Positions 10,499 through 20,631 are shown, counted from the first letter of the stretch. The stretch: 64,000 nt of DNA from Gammaproteobacteria bacterium (GCA_015492075.1 WGFU01000037.1:100119-164118); one strand, 5' to 3'. The notes: generated from the sequence alone by a model not told the origin. Numbers and translations: made by a program.

Positions 10499-11725
10499 AT
10501 GATGATTAAAGAACTCTCGTATGCCATGCTCGTCCTATTCATGCTAGCAAGCACGGTAACGGTTGCTGAAACCGTGCTCACCACACCAACATTGCAAACG
10601 ATTATAGAAGCGACTTATCAGCGTTATCCCGACGCAGCCCTGCCGAACGCAATACGGCAACAGAGCAATGCCATTCGCCTGCAAGCATCCAGTCTGTTGG
10701 CGGGTAACCCGACGCTGGTTGCGCGCCACGAAAATGATGAATTGACGGACAACTTCGGCTTCAGAGACTGGGGCGGCAGTGTCCAAATGCCACTTTGGCT
10801 CCCCGGTCAGCGCAAACGCCGTTTCGATGTAGCCGATGCAACTGAGCAGGAAGCAGCCGCTCTGATCCCATTCTACAAATGGCGCGTCAGTGGCGAAGTA
10901 AGGGAATTGCTCTGGTCGATCAAACTTGCCGCAGCAGAAACCCGTCTAGCACAGACTGCCATCGACAGCGCCAATGCTCTGGCAACCGATATCAACAAGC
11001 GGGTACAAGCCGGTGAACTTGCGGTGACCGACCAAATACTGGCACACAAAGAAGCCTTGGCGCGAAAAATCGAACTGGCTACAGTCACCGCAAATCTTGC
11101 AGCGCTGCGCAGTAAATATCACATACTGACCGGCTTTAACACCATGCCACACACCATTCTGGAACCAGACATTCAGGACGACACCCTTCTCGCTCAACAT
11201 CCCGCACTTATCGCCGCCAGCCAAAGCACTGACCGCGCACGCACTGTACGTGATCGTGCCCAGCATGAAAAACGCGCCAACCCGACACTGGCAGTAGGAG
11301 CCAGAAATGAGCGCGCTGGTAGCGGCCAACCCTATGACACCATTCTGGCACTGGAATTGAATCTGCCACTGGGCCTGAAGAGTCATTCAGCACCGGTAAT
11401 CGCCAACGCACAAAGACAGCTGACGGAACAGCAAGTCAACTACGCCCGTGTTCAGCGTGAGCTCGAAAAACAACGGATTATTGCCAGCAACGAAAAGCAA
11501 CGCACAGCCCATGCCCTTAAGCTGACGCGGCAACAACAATTACTGGCGGCGGAAGGGCTGCGCCTGGCCCGCCGTGCTTTTGAACTGGGCGAAAGCGACT
11601 TATTTACGCTGCTACAGGCGCGCACACAAGCGCTGGCGGCCGAACGAGATTTACAGCTACGGCAACTCGAACAAGGACGTGCTATTGCGCGCTATAACCA
11701 GGCACTGGGAGTCATACCTGAATGA
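10499..11725 (+). CDS. TolC/CusC-type outer membrane channel of metal efflux system
   Basis: The 408-residue protein starts with a signal peptide ('YAMLVLFMLASTVTVAE') and contains two outer-membrane-efflux repeats of long helices, with 'GELAVTDQILAHKEAL' in the first and 'RRAFELGESDLFTLLQARTQAL' in the second. It would form the trimeric exit duct for the RND pump encoded downstream. No lipobox cysteine is visible, unlike E. coli CusC. Its stop overlaps the ATG of the adaptor gene (ATGA), so translation is coupled. Confidence 0.88.
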   Translation: MMIKELSYAMLVLFMLASTVTVAETVLTTPTLQTIIEATYQRYPDAALPNAIRQQSNAIRLQASSLLAGNPTLVARHENDELTDNFGFRDWGGSVQMPLWLPGQRKRRFDVADATEQEAAALIPFYKWRVSGEVRELLWSIKLAAAETRLAQTAIDSANALATDINKRVQAGELAVTDQILAHKEALARKIELATVTANLAALRSKYHILTGFNTMPHTILEPDIQDDTLLAQHPALIAASQSTDRARTVRDRAQHEKRANPTLAVGARNERAGSGQPYDTILALELNLPLGLKSHSAPVIANAQRQLTEQQVNYARVQRELEKQRIIASNEKQRTAHALKLTRQQQLLAAEGLRLARRAFELGESDLFTLLQARTQALAAERDLQLRQLEQGRAIARYNQALGVIPE

Positions 11726-12801
11726 AAACACTTTGCTCGATTCTATTATTCACCTATACGCTGCCCGTTATAGCTGCTGAATTGATTCCCTTTACAACAA
11801 GCCAGCGTCAGGCTATGCAAATAGAGACCAAACCGCTGCAAGCGGCTAACAGCAGCACCAGCGGCCGACTACCCGGCAAGGTGAGCGTACCCAATGCGCA
11901 GTTGCATATTGTCACTGCGCCCCAGGAAGGCCTGGTTGAAACGCTGCTGGTGGCCGGAGGTGAAGCCGTCACACGGGGTCAGGCGCTAGCAAAGATTCAA
12001 AGCCCGGCATTGCTGGCACTACAAAGCGAGTACCTGGAAGCACAAACTCGCTATCAACTGGCAAAAAGTATCTATGACCGTGATCAGCAACTAAACGATG
12101 AGGGCATTATTGCCGAGCGCCGCCTGCTGGAGTCAAGGGCACAGTATCAGGGGTTACGCACCACCCTGGCTCGGATAAAGCGCATGCTCAAACTTGCCGG
12201 CATGGATGAGCAGTCTCTCACCACGCTAAGAGTCCAACGCAAACTCGACAGCACTCTGGTCATCACGGCGCCGTTTGACGGCGTCATACTCGAACAGATG
12301 ACCACTGCCGGCAACCGGATCAAAGCCGCCGACCCCTTGTACCAAATAGCCAAACTCAAACCACTGTGGCTGGAAATCCACATGCCACTCGAGCAGTTAG
12401 CAAATATAGAGCTGGGGCAAACCGTCATCGTGCCGGCCATGAACGTATCCGGCCGCATTATCACCATCGGCAAGATGGTGCATGGTGTAGACCAAAGCGT
12501 GCTGGTACGCGCCGAAATTCATGACGGTGCTGAAAAACTGCGCCCTGGCCAGTTCGTGCAAGTACAGCTCGCGCTTGTCTCTAAACAAAAAAATTACCGC
12601 GTCCCGCGCAATGCAGTGATCCACTCCGCAGGCCTGAGCTACGTCTTCGTGGCTCAGGCCGATGGCTTCATACCGGTAGCAGTCAAAAGGATCGGCGAGC
12701 AAACCAACGTGCTGATTATCGAGGCCGAATTGCCGCTCCAAACCGAGATTGCCGTTGCCGGCACCTCTGCTATTAAATCCGCCTGGCTCGGTGGCCAGTA
12801 A
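11722..12801 (+). CDS. RND periplasmic adaptor (CusB/CzcB-like membrane fusion protein)
   Basis: The 359-residue protein has a signal peptide ('ILLFTYTLPVIAAE'), a lipoyl/barrel-sandwich half ('IVTAPQEGLVETLLVAGGEAV'), a helical hairpin (about residues 95-155), the second lipoyl half ('VITAPFDGVILEQMTTAGNRI') and a beta-barrel domain. It bridges the inner-membrane pump and the outer-membrane duct in the periplasm and may hand metal ions to the pump. The long His- or Met-rich N-terminus of some CusB/CzcB proteins is absent. It overlaps its neighbours at both ends. Confidence 0.9.
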   Translation: MKTLCSILLFTYTLPVIAAELIPFTTSQRQAMQIETKPLQAANSSTSGRLPGKVSVPNAQLHIVTAPQEGLVETLLVAGGEAVTRGQALAKIQSPALLALQSEYLEAQTRYQLAKSIYDRDQQLNDEGIIAERRLLESRAQYQGLRTTLARIKRMLKLAGMDEQSLTTLRVQRKLDSTLVITAPFDGVILEQMTTAGNRIKAADPLYQIAKLKPLWLEIHMPLEQLANIELGQTVIVPAMNVSGRIITIGKMVHGVDQSVLVRAEIHDGAEKLRPGQFVQVQLALVSKQKNYRVPRNAVIHSAGLSYVFVAQADGFIPVAVKRIGEQTNVLIIEAELPLQTEIAVAGTSAIKSAWLGGQ

Positions 12802-15800
12802 TGTTGGCACAGTTGATCCAGTTTGCGCTGACCCAGCGCATGTTAATGCTGCTAGCAGCTGTGTTGATTGTCGGCAGTGGTTGGTTTGCGTTTGAACATA
12901 CACCGATTGATGCCTTCCCCGATATATCCACTACCCAGGTAAAAATCATCGTCAAGGCGCCGGGCATGACCCCGGAAGAGGTCGAAACACGCATTACCGC
13001 GCAGATTGAAGTCGAAATGCTCGGCATTCCGCGCCAATCTATTTTGCGTTCGGTCACCAAGTATGCCTTGACCGACATCACCGTAGACTTTGAAGAAGGC
13101 ACGGATATTTACTGGGCCCGGCAGCAAGTTGCCGAACGCCTTAGTGCCGTCTGGGCCGACTTGCCGGCAGACATCTCCGGTGGCATCGCACCGATGACGA
13201 CGCCGCTGGGCGAGATGTTCATGTTTACCGTAGAAGGCGGCGGACTGAACAATATGGAGCACCGTGACCTGCTCGACTGGGTGATTCGCCCGGCCCTGCG
13301 CAGTGTCACCGGGGTCGCCGACGTCAACACTTTGGGCGGGCTGGTGCGCAGTTACGAGGTGATTCCTGACAACGCGCGCATGTATGCACTGGGTATTACG
13401 CTTGACGATATTCGCACTGCACTGCAAGAAAACAACCGCAATGATGGCGCCGGCCGACTTAACGACGGCGAAGAAGCCTTGCTCGTACGCACCGAAGGCA
13501 GCATAAAAACGTTGGATGACGTCCGCCGTATTGTGGTGCGTGCACATGCCCAGGAACCCATTCGTATTGCTGACGTGGCCAAAGTTCGCACCGGCGCGCT
13601 CACCCGCTATGGCGCGGTTACCCACAACGGCCAGGGTGAAGCAGTACAGGGACTAGTACTCGGCCTGCGTGGCGCTAATGCCCGCGAGGTGGTTGAAGGC
13701 GTGCGCAGCAAGCTCGACGAGCTTAAACCAGGCTTACCCGAAGGTGTCGAGATCAATGTATTTTATGACCGCGGGCAACTGGTTGACAAAGCCGTTGGCA
13801 CGGTCACCAAAGCACTGACCGAAGCCACCGTGTTGGTCGTTATTTTACTGGTATTGTTTCTTGGTAATATCCGAGCGGCATTGACGGTTGCCCTGATTCT
13901 ACCGTTGGCGGCGTTGGCGACCTTTATCCTGATGTATCAGTTCGGCATGTCTGCCAACCTGATGTCACTCGGCGGTCTGGCCATTGCCATCGGCATGCTG
14001 GTGGATGGCGCCGTCGTGGTGGTTGAAAATGTGGTCACCCATCTCGCTCATCGTAAAAACAAGCACCTGCCCAAATTGCATCTTATTTACCGCGCAGCTC
14101 GTGAAGTCGCCGCGCCGGTGACGTCTGGCATTCTTATTATTATTATTGTGTTTTTACCCTTGCTGACACTGCAAGGACTCGAAGGCAAGCTGTTTATACC
14201 TGTCGCCCTGACTATTGTCTTTGCCCTCAGTGCCTCGCTATTGCTCTCTTTGACAGTGATCCCGGTGTTGGCTTCTTTTCTGATTAGCAAGGTCTCACAC
14301 AAGGAACCGTTCGCAGTGAGACTGCTGCAAAGGCTTTACACACCGGCTTTGCGCTGGTCACTCAATCATTCGCGCACAGTGGTTCTGTGCGCACTGGCTT
14401 CGCTGGTACTGGCGGCTGTTATCTACACTCAAATTGGCAAATCCTTTATCCCGACCATGGATGAAGGCGACATCATCGTGCAACTGGAAAAACTGCCCTC
14501 CATTAACTTGCAAGAATCGATCAATATCGATATGCGGGTGCAGCGCGCTATTCTCGCCCAGGTACCGGATGTCATCGGCATCGTCGCACGTGCGGGTTCC
14601 GATGAACTCGGACTCGACCCGATGGGCTTAAACGAAACAGATAGTTTTCTTATTCTTAAACCACGTGATGCCTGGCAAAGCGAGAGCAAAGCAGCCTTGA
14701 TAGCTTCGATCCGCAATGTTTTAGCTGATTTTCCCGGCGTCGGTTATGCGTTTACCCAGCCAATAGAAATGCGCGTTTCTGAAATGCTTACCGGCGTGCG
14801 CGGCGATCTGGCGATAAAGATCTTCGGCGAAGACCAACAACAGCTTAGCGCCAGCGCAGAACTCATTGTCGCTATCCTCAAAAACGTCAGTGGCGCTGAA
14901 GACGTCTACACCCCACGTAATGAGGGCGCGCAATATTACCGACTCGCGGTCGACCGCCTGGAAGCGGGGCGTTTGGGCATTTCCATAGACACACTGGGCC
15001 GCAATTTGCGCACACAGGTAGAAGGAGTTCGTACCGGCACCATCTATCAAGGCTCACGTCGCATTCCTTTACTCTTACGCGGGCCGGAACAATTACGTGA
15101 TTCCGCTGCGGTATTTTCCGCTCAGCGTTTCTCATTACCGCAAGGTGAAACCACTGCACTTACCAACCTGGTGACGCTGGAACGCACAGAGGGGCCTGTT
15201 GCCATCAAGCGCGAAGGCGGTAATCGTATGGCAGTAGTGGTAGCCAATGTTTCGGGGCGCGATCTGGTTAGTTTTGTCGAAGAAGCCAAACAGGCAGTCG
15301 CCGACAAGGTGTCATTGCCTGCAGGCTATTATCTAAAATGGGGGGGGCAGTTCGAAAATCAGCAACGTGCCGCAAAACGACTGTCAGTGGTAGTGCCGGT
15401 GTCACTTGGCCTGATTTTTCTGACATTATTCTCTACCTTCCGCTCAGTGCGCCAATCGGTACTGGTACTGGCGAACATTCCCTTTGCCTTGATCGGTGGC
15501 GTAGTCGGTCTGTGGCTGACAGGTGAGTATCTGTCTGTGCCGGCGTCGGTTGGCTTTATCGCCCTGCTCGGTATCGCCGTCCTTAATGGTGTCGTCATGG
15601 TCACCTATTTTAATCAACTACATGCGCTCGGCAGACCAATCTACGAAGTAGTGACCGAAGGCGCATTACGGCGCTTGCGTCCCGTACTCATGACGGCATC
15701 GATTGCAGCGCTTGGCCTGGCGCCCTTGTTATTTGCAGAGGGTCCTGGTTCGGAAATCCAACGGCCACTGGCGATAGTGGTAATTGGCGGACTCACGTCA

Positions 15801-15872
15801 TCAACATTACTCACGCTGTTTCTATTACCCTTGCTCTATCGCCGCTTTGGCATAAAACCCACCGGAGCCTGA
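12801..15872 (+). CDS. Heavy-metal efflux RND pump (CusA/CzcA family)
   Basis: The 1023-residue inner-membrane proton/metal antiporter has 12 predicted membrane helices and two large periplasmic loops. TM4 carries 'AIAIGMLVDGAVVVVENV', which places it in the heavy-metal (HME) RND class. It lacks the 'DFG' of classical CzcA and the 'VDAAIVMIEN' of CusA, so I cannot assign Cu/Ag versus Zn/Co/Cd/Ni. It starts on the last base of the adaptor stop (TAATG). The operon order duct-adaptor-pump-DUF3240 is a common HME layout. Confidence 0.93.
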   Translation: MLAQLIQFALTQRMLMLLAAVLIVGSGWFAFEHTPIDAFPDISTTQVKIIVKAPGMTPEEVETRITAQIEVEMLGIPRQSILRSVTKYALTDITVDFEEGTDIYWARQQVAERLSAVWADLPADISGGIAPMTTPLGEMFMFTVEGGGLNNMEHRDLLDWVIRPALRSVTGVADVNTLGGLVRSYEVIPDNARMYALGITLDDIRTALQENNRNDGAGRLNDGEEALLVRTEGSIKTLDDVRRIVVRAHAQEPIRIADVAKVRTGALTRYGAVTHNGQGEAVQGLVLGLRGANAREVVEGVRSKLDELKPGLPEGVEINVFYDRGQLVDKAVGTVTKALTEATVLVVILLVLFLGNIRAALTVALILPLAALATFILMYQFGMSANLMSLGGLAIAIGMLVDGAVVVVENVVTHLAHRKNKHLPKLHLIYRAAREVAAPVTSGILIIIIVFLPLLTLQGLEGKLFIPVALTIVFALSASLLLSLTVIPVLASFLISKVSHKEPFAVRLLQRLYTPALRWSLNHSRTVVLCALASLVLAAVIYTQIGKSFIPTMDEGDIIVQLEKLPSINLQESINIDMRVQRAILAQVPDVIGIVARAGSDELGLDPMGLNETDSFLILKPRDAWQSESKAALIASIRNVLADFPGVGYAFTQPIEMRVSEMLTGVRGDLAIKIFGEDQQQLSASAELIVAILKNVSGAEDVYTPRNEGAQYYRLAVDRLEAGRLGISIDTLGRNLRTQVEGVRTGTIYQGSRRIPLLLRGPEQLRDSAAVFSAQRFSLPQGETTALTNLVTLERTEGPVAIKREGGNRMAVVVANVSGRDLVSFVEEAKQAVADKVSLPAGYYLKWGGQFENQQRAAKRLSVVVPVSLGLIFLTLFSTFRSVRQSVLVLANIPFALIGGVVGLWLTGEYLSVPASVGFIALLGIAVLNGVVMVTYFNQLHALGRPIYEVVTEGALRRLRPVLMTASIAALGLAPLLFAEGPGSEIQRPLAIVVIGGLTSSTLLTLFLLPLLYRRFGIKPTGA

Positions 15873-15873
15873 T

Positions 15874-16176
15874 ATGCAACAATGTCTATTGGTATTGATC
15901 GTCACTCCAACTATCGAGAACGAGCTGATTGACTGGATACTTGATCGCGAAGACATTAGTGGTTTCAGCAGTCTGGTTATCAGCGGCCATGGTGTGTCCG
16001 CACACGCATTGACGGCGGCAGAACAGGTGGCGGGTAAACAAAAGCAACTCATGTTCCAGATGCTGTTACCCGAAGCGGCCGCACGCGATGTTCTTGCTGC
16101 CGCGCAACAATCATTTAGTGGCAGCGGCATGCACTATTGGCTGTTACCTGCCCTGGCTGGCGGCCATATCGAGTAG
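15874..16176 (+). CDS. DUF3240 family protein, metal-efflux accessory
   Basis: The 100-residue protein starts 2 bases after the pump stop. The ferredoxin-like fold pattern 'LVLIVTPTIENELIDWILDRED' with 'VISGHGVSAHALTAAEQVAGKQ' matches DUF3240, a family found beside CusA/CzcA pumps and resembling PII/CutA-like small trimeric sensors. The direct role is unknown. Position suggests it modulates or senses metal for the pump. Confidence 0.8.
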   Translation: MQQCLLVLIVTPTIENELIDWILDREDISGFSSLVISGHGVSAHALTAAEQVAGKQKQLMFQMLLPEAAARDVLAAAQQSFSGSGMHYWLLPALAGGHIE

Positions 16177-16625
16177 CCCGCTCGACAAATGGCGGTAACG
16201 CCTTAAGGTACATCTGATTCTCTGCAACAGCAATAGTACATTGGTAAAATTATTCGGATTAAGGCGCGCATTGCCACGCAAGGGTTCTTCACGCGGGGCG
16301 TATAAAATAGTAGTCCTATTTGTTAACGAACAACGATAAGCTGAATAATTTTAATCTTCACAAGCTTTGTCATAAATTAATCAGGAGCTCCCTTAAACAA
16401 GGCACCCTTGCAACTACGTGCAATAGCAAACACATGGGTTCGGCCACATATGCCTGTGCGTTAGATAAAATGTAACAAAGTGGCTTTGGGCTGACACAAT
16501 GACGCACCAGCATGTGATGCTGCAGCAAGTTTTACACCGCAACCTTTGCAGTGGCCTCAGCTTTGTGTCATCTTGCCGGTCAATGAAAATCTGTAAAGAC
16601 GCCATTGCAACCAAGCGTGATAAAA
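16177..16625 (+). other. Intergenic region between efflux operon and cutA
   Basis: This is about 450 bases with no supportable gene. It is AT-rich in places ('TATAAAATAGTAGTCC', 'TAATTTTAATC') and must contain the cutA-dsbD promoter. A short hairpin CAGCAT-gtg-ATGCTG occurs near 16508-16522. I see no tRNA, terminator with a T-run or known element. The minus-strand ORF at 16414-16614 has an implausible composition and is left out. Confidence 0.5.
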
Positions 16626-16970
16626 ATGATAGGCACTGATAACCAATACATCATGGTTCATGTCACCTGTCCGGCCGAGCACGCTGTAGGGATGGCGCAG
16701 CTATTCGTCACCAAAAAAGCCGCCGCCTGTGTGAACATTATTGACAACGTGCACTCTATATATCGCTGGCAAGGCGAAATCCAAAATGACAATGAAAGTA
16801 TGATGGTGATTAAAACCACGGCTTCGGCACTGGACAAACTTAGCCAGTTAATCGAGCAGCATCATCCTTACAAACTGCCAGAGATCATTGCCACACCCAT
16901 CGTGGCTGGGCTGCCCGAATACCTGAACTGGGTGGGCACTTCAACTGACCAAAATGAATCCGAACCATAA
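16626..16970 (+). CDS. cutA: Divalent-cation tolerance protein CutA
   Basis: This trimeric ferredoxin-like protein of about 114 residues carries 'MVHVTCPAEHAVGMAQLFVTKKAAACVNII' and the family's C-terminal part 'HHPYKLPEIIATPIVAGLPEYLNWV'. CutA was tied to copper tolerance in E. coli, but much of that effect comes from the neighbouring dsbD, which also follows here by 3 bases. The track begins at a TTG (16605). The ATG at 16626 is preferred, though no strong ribosome site is visible. Its placement next to the metal efflux operon may be chance, since cutA-dsbD is an ancient pair. Confidence 0.93.
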   Translation: MIGTDNQYIMVHVTCPAEHAVGMAQLFVTKKAAACVNIIDNVHSIYRWQGEIQNDNESMMVIKTTASALDKLSQLIEQHHPYKLPEIIATPIVAGLPEYLNWVGTSTDQNESEP

Positions 16971-16973
16971 GCA

Positions 16974-18866
16974 ATGAAGCCTTTATACCGAATCTGTCAT
17001 CTTATTTTAGTCCTGTTTTTCTGCGTCGTACCCATGCAGTACGCCGGCGCTGTCGCCGATTCCATCGACAGCGATCTTGCTGACCGTCTCAAAGCCCTCA
17101 GCAACGAGCTCGGCCTCAGCAAAGCCGAGCAAATCGTGCTGTCACCCGATGAGGCCTTTATTTTCGATGCCAAGGCCATCGACGCTAAAACCATCGAAGC
17201 CAGCTGGCAAATCGCAGATAACATCTATATGTACCGCGACAAATTTCGCTTTGAAGTAATCGAGGGCGATGTCAGCCTCGGCCAGCCGCTATCGCCACCG
17301 GGCAAGAAAAAGTTCGATGAAAGCTTTGGCGACTCTGAGGTTTACTTCCATGAGGTCGCTATCACCCTCCCGGTTATTCGCGATAGCGGACCAGCGCAGA
17401 CCATCCGCCTGCAAGCCTATTACCAAGGCTGCGTCGTAGACAGTTTCTGCTATCCACCTATAAAAAAAATCATCCGCGTCGACCTGCCAAAACTCAGCAC
17501 AGTAGCACTCAACAGCATTGACACCACAGCGAGTGCTGGCAGCGCCGGCAATGAATTCGTCTCAGAACAAGAGCAGTTCGCCGCCACCATTGCCGGCGGA
17601 AATCTCTGGTTAATTATTATTTCGTTCTTTGGTATCGGCCTGTTACTGGCTTTTACCCCCTGCGTCTTTCCGATGATTCCCATTCTGTCCGGCATTCTCA
17701 TCGGACAAGGCAAGCAACTCACCACCTCTCATGCCTTCCTCCTGTCGCTGGTCTACGTCCTCGCCATGGCGCTGACTTATACCGTCGCTGGCGTCCTCGC
17801 CGGTTTGTTTGGCGCCAACCTGCAAGCCGCCTTTCAAAACCCATGGGCCATCTCTGCTTTTGCTTTGATTTTTATTGCGTTATCACTCTCCATGTTCGGC
17901 TTTTACGAATTGCAAATGCCCAGCGCCATACAGAGTAAGCTAACAAAAATCAGTAACTCCAGAAAAGGTGGTAGTTTCGCCAGTGTCGCCATCATGGGGG
18001 TCTTGTCAGCATTAATTGTCGGCCCCTGTGTCGCTGCACCCTTGGCCGGCGCCTTGATATATATTGGTAGCAGTGGCGATGCCGTGCTCGGCGGCCTGGC
18101 CTTATTCGCCATGAGTCTCGGCATGGGCGCACCACTATTGGCCGTTGGCGCTTCCGCCGGAAAACTGCTACCCAAGGCTGGCGCCTGGATGGATGGAGTT
18201 AAAGCCGTGTTCGGCGTTATGTTGCTTGCCGTTGCAGTGTGGATGCTTGAACGCATCTTACCCGGCACTGTATCTATGCTGTTGTGGTCCTTGCTATTTA
18301 TATTCAGCGCCGTCTATCTCGGCGCATTCGACCGTGTCAGCGACATCGGTGGCTGGCAGCGCTTTCGCAAGGCCTGCGGTATCGCATTTTTCATCTACGG
18401 AATTTTTGTCATGCTAGGAGCTGTCAGTGGCGGCGGCGATGTGACGCGGCCACTGCACGGTACCAGCCTGCTTGTCACCAAGGCCCCGTCCAATCACGAG
18501 CTGACATTTAAACCGATTAAAAGCATTGCAGATCTACAACATGAAGTGTCTGTAGCCAGCCAAAATGGCACTCCTGTCATGCTCGACTTTTATGCCGACT
18601 GGTGTGTCTCTTGTAAAGAAATGGAAAAATATACCTTCGCTGATTCCGCAGTACGGCAAGCTCTCGACAACGTGGTGTTATTGCAGGCCGATGTCACTGC
18701 CAATGATGATGTCGACCAGGCATTATTAAAACACTTTAATATCTATGGTCCACCGTCCATCATATTTTACGATGCGCAGGGTAATGAACGTAAATCCTAT
18801 CGCGTGGTTGGCTTTATGAAACCCAACCGCTTTAAACAACACCTGGATCAGATCCTGCAATTATGA
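16974..18866 (+). CDS. dsbD: Thiol:disulfide interchange protein DsbD
   Basis: The 630-residue protein passes electrons from cytoplasmic thioredoxin to the periplasm. A signal peptide is followed by the periplasmic immunoglobulin-like domain with its cysteines in 'GCVVDSFCYPP'. Then come eight membrane helices with the redox pair in 'FTPCVFPM' and 'VGPCVAAPLAG', and a C-terminal thioredoxin domain with 'YADWCVSCKEME'. All six redox cysteines are present. Its last bases overlap the start of the TlpA gene (ATGA), so both reductants are made together. Confidence 0.97.
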   Translation: MKPLYRICHLILVLFFCVVPMQYAGAVADSIDSDLADRLKALSNELGLSKAEQIVLSPDEAFIFDAKAIDAKTIEASWQIADNIYMYRDKFRFEVIEGDVSLGQPLSPPGKKKFDESFGDSEVYFHEVAITLPVIRDSGPAQTIRLQAYYQGCVVDSFCYPPIKKIIRVDLPKLSTVALNSIDTTASAGSAGNEFVSEQEQFAATIAGGNLWLIIISFFGIGLLLAFTPCVFPMIPILSGILIGQGKQLTTSHAFLLSLVYVLAMALTYTVAGVLAGLFGANLQAAFQNPWAISAFALIFIALSLSMFGFYELQMPSAIQSKLTKISNSRKGGSFASVAIMGVLSALIVGPCVAAPLAGALIYIGSSGDAVLGGLALFAMSLGMGAPLLAVGASAGKLLPKAGAWMDGVKAVFGVMLLAVAVWMLERILPGTVSMLLWSLLFIFSAVYLGAFDRVSDIGGWQRFRKACGIAFFIYGIFVMLGAVSGGGDVTRPLHGTSLLVTKAPSNHELTFKPIKSIADLQHEVSVASQNGTPVMLDFYADWCVSCKEMEKYTFADSAVRQALDNVVLLQADVTANDDVDQALLKHFNIYGPPSIIFYDAQGNERKSYRVVGFMKPNRFKQHLDQILQL

Positions 18867-19456
18867 GCACTTCATCCTGGCGCAATCGCGCTATCAATAT
18901 TGCTATCGCCATTTTACTAATTGCCGGCGCGACAGCCGTCGCCATCAATCATTTTTACCGATCATCGCTTGAGCCGCGCCATCTCAGCAAGGTTTCCGGC
19001 GCCGAGACCAATGAAACAAGTGATCTTAGCGCAACCAAAGTTGTCAGACGTCCCGACTTCACCTTGGCAGACATTGATGGCATCAAGCGCACTGTCAGTA
19101 CTTGGGATGGCAAGGTCCTAGTGCTCAATTTTTGGGCCTCATGGTGCCAGCCATGCCTGCGCGAAATACCCGCCTTTGTCGACCTGCAAAGGACCTACGG
19201 CGAACAAGGCCTACAGTTCGTCGGCATCGCGGTCGATGACATTGAGCCCGTACGCCAATTCCTCGATGTTATTCCACTCAATTATCCTGTTCTCGTTCAT
19301 CCTAGAGACACTATTACTGTGGCAGAATCCTACGGCAATGAATATGGCATATTACCCTATACCGTGGTCATCAATCGTAACAGCGAAATCGTCCATACAC
19401 AGCTGGGGGAAATCAGCTTCGACGAGGCCGAGGCAATTATCAAGTCATTACTCTAA
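18863..19456 (+). CDS. TlpA/ResA-like membrane-anchored thioredoxin
   Basis: The 197-residue protein has an N-terminal membrane anchor ('INIAIAILLIAGATAVAI') and a periplasmic thioredoxin domain with 'NFWASWCQPCLREIPAFVDLQ' and the cis-Pro region 'YGILPYTVVINR'. Such proteins reduce cytochrome apoproteins or other periplasmic disulfides and often take electrons from DsbD, encoded immediately upstream with a 4-base overlap. Confidence 0.92.
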   Translation: MSTSSWRNRAINIAIAILLIAGATAVAINHFYRSSLEPRHLSKVSGAETNETSDLSATKVVRRPDFTLADIDGIKRTVSTWDGKVLVLNFWASWCQPCLREIPAFVDLQRTYGEQGLQFVGIAVDDIEPVRQFLDVIPLNYPVLVHPRDTITVAESYGNEYGILPYTVVINRNSEIVHTQLGEISFDEAEAIIKSLL

Positions 19457-19669
19457 CCCGTCGTAGTTAGATAGCTGGCCTGTTTTACCGGCAATTCGCT
19501 TGTACCGCGCCGATCTTCGGCGAAATAAGCTTAATTTATCAAGAATATACTGGACAAGCCGATAAATAGAAGGCACACTCCGTCTCATTTAGCTAATTGC
19601 GAGATGACGGATTTTTAAAGCAATTAGCCTCCAGTTGGCGATAGTAATCAAAAACAAGCAGTAACGACT

Positions 19670-20140
19670 ATGGCACGCATTTTGGTCATCAATGGCCCTA
19701 ATCTCAACCTACTCGGTAATCGCGAGCCGGGAATCTATGGCCACAGGCCCCTGCCTGAAATTATTATCGAATTGCAGCTTAGCGCTGCTGACCTCGGTCA
19801 TCAGCTCGATGCCTGCCAAAGCAATGCGGAACATGAACTCATCGAGCGCATTCATCAAGCCAGTACTGAGAAGGTCGACTTTCTGATTATTAATCCGGCC
19901 GCGTTGACGCATACCAGTGTCGCCCTGGCCGATGCCATCAGCGCAGTCAACATACCGTTTATTGAAGTGCATATATCGAATATTTTTGCCCGCGAGCCAT
20001 TTCGCCATCACTCTTATTTCTCTGCCATTGCCCTTGGCACCATCTGCGGCCTTGGCGTACAAGGTTATGAGTTGGCCTTGCGTGCGGCGCACCACTATTT
20101 GGATACGGTGTCCACGGCACCTCCCACCCGACAGGCATAA
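19670..20140 (+). CDS. aroQ: Type II 3-dehydroquinate dehydratase AroQ
   Basis: The 156-residue dodecameric enzyme converts 3-dehydroquinate to 3-dehydroshikimate in the shikimate pathway. It shows '[18 protein letters not shown]' with the active-site loop Arg/Tyr, '[17 protein letters not shown]', and '[20 protein letters not shown]' with the catalytic His. It precedes accB by 5 bases, a conserved gammaproteobacterial arrangement. Confidence 0.97.
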   Translation: MARILVINGPNLNLLGNREPGIYGHRPLPEIIIELQLSAADLGHQLDACQSNAEHELIERIHQASTEKVDFLIINPAALTHTSVALADAISAVNIPFIEVHISNIFAREPFRHHSYFSAIALGTICGLGVQGYELALRAAHHYLDTVSTAPPTRQA

Positions 20141-20145
20141 GCACT

Positions 20146-20613
20146 ATGGATATTAGAAAAGTAAAAAAACTCATCGAGTTGCTCGAGGACTCCGGGATCA
20201 ACGAGATCGAAATTCACGAAGGTGAAGAGTCCGTCCGCATCAGCCGTAGCAGCGCTGCTGCAAGTGCTGTTATGGCGGCGCCTAATATGCCGATACAGCA
20301 GCACTTTGCAGCCCCTGTAGCAGCTCCGCTGCCCGCGGCCGCACCCGTGCAGGACACCAATACTGAAACCACAATTAGTGGTCACATTATGCGCGCGCCC
20401 ATGGTTGGCACCTTTTATCGCTCGCCGTCACCCGGCGCCAAGGCCTTTTGTGATGTTGGCAGCCAGGTTAAAGCCGGTGACACCTTGTGTATTATCGAAG
20501 CCATGAAAATGCTTAACCAGATCGAAGCCGACGTCAGCGGCACCATTAAAGAAATTCTTGGCGAGAATGGACAACCGGTGGAATACGACCAGCCGCTGTT
20601 TATCATTGAATAG
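20146..20613 (+). CDS. accB: Biotin carboxyl carrier protein AccB
   Basis: The 155-residue subunit of acetyl-CoA carboxylase has an N-terminal dimerising part ('[20 protein letters not shown]'), a flexible Ala/Pro-rich linker around residues 40-75 and the biotinyl domain with the biotinylated Lys in '[14 protein letters not shown]'. It carries the carboxyl group between AccC and AccAD for malonyl-CoA synthesis. accC follows 18 bases later. Confidence 0.98.
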   Translation: MDIRKVKKLIELLEDSGINEIEIHEGEESVRISRSSAAASAVMAAPNMPIQQHFAAPVAAPLPAAAPVQDTNTETTISGHIMRAPMVGTFYRSPSPGAKAFCDVGSQVKAGDTLCIIEAMKMLNQIEADVSGTIKEILGENGQPVEYDQPLFIIE

Positions 20614-20631
20614 GTTGCAGCGAAGACTGAT

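Noticed and set aside
16414-16614. 66-aa minus-strand ORF between efflux operon and cutA
   Set aside because: Its Cys- and His-rich random-looking composition and lack of a ribosome site suggest chance.
19508-19522. CGCCGA-tct-TCGGCG hairpin after the tlpA-like gene
   Set aside because: No T-run follows it, so it is not a convincing terminator, and the loop is too small for a clear function.
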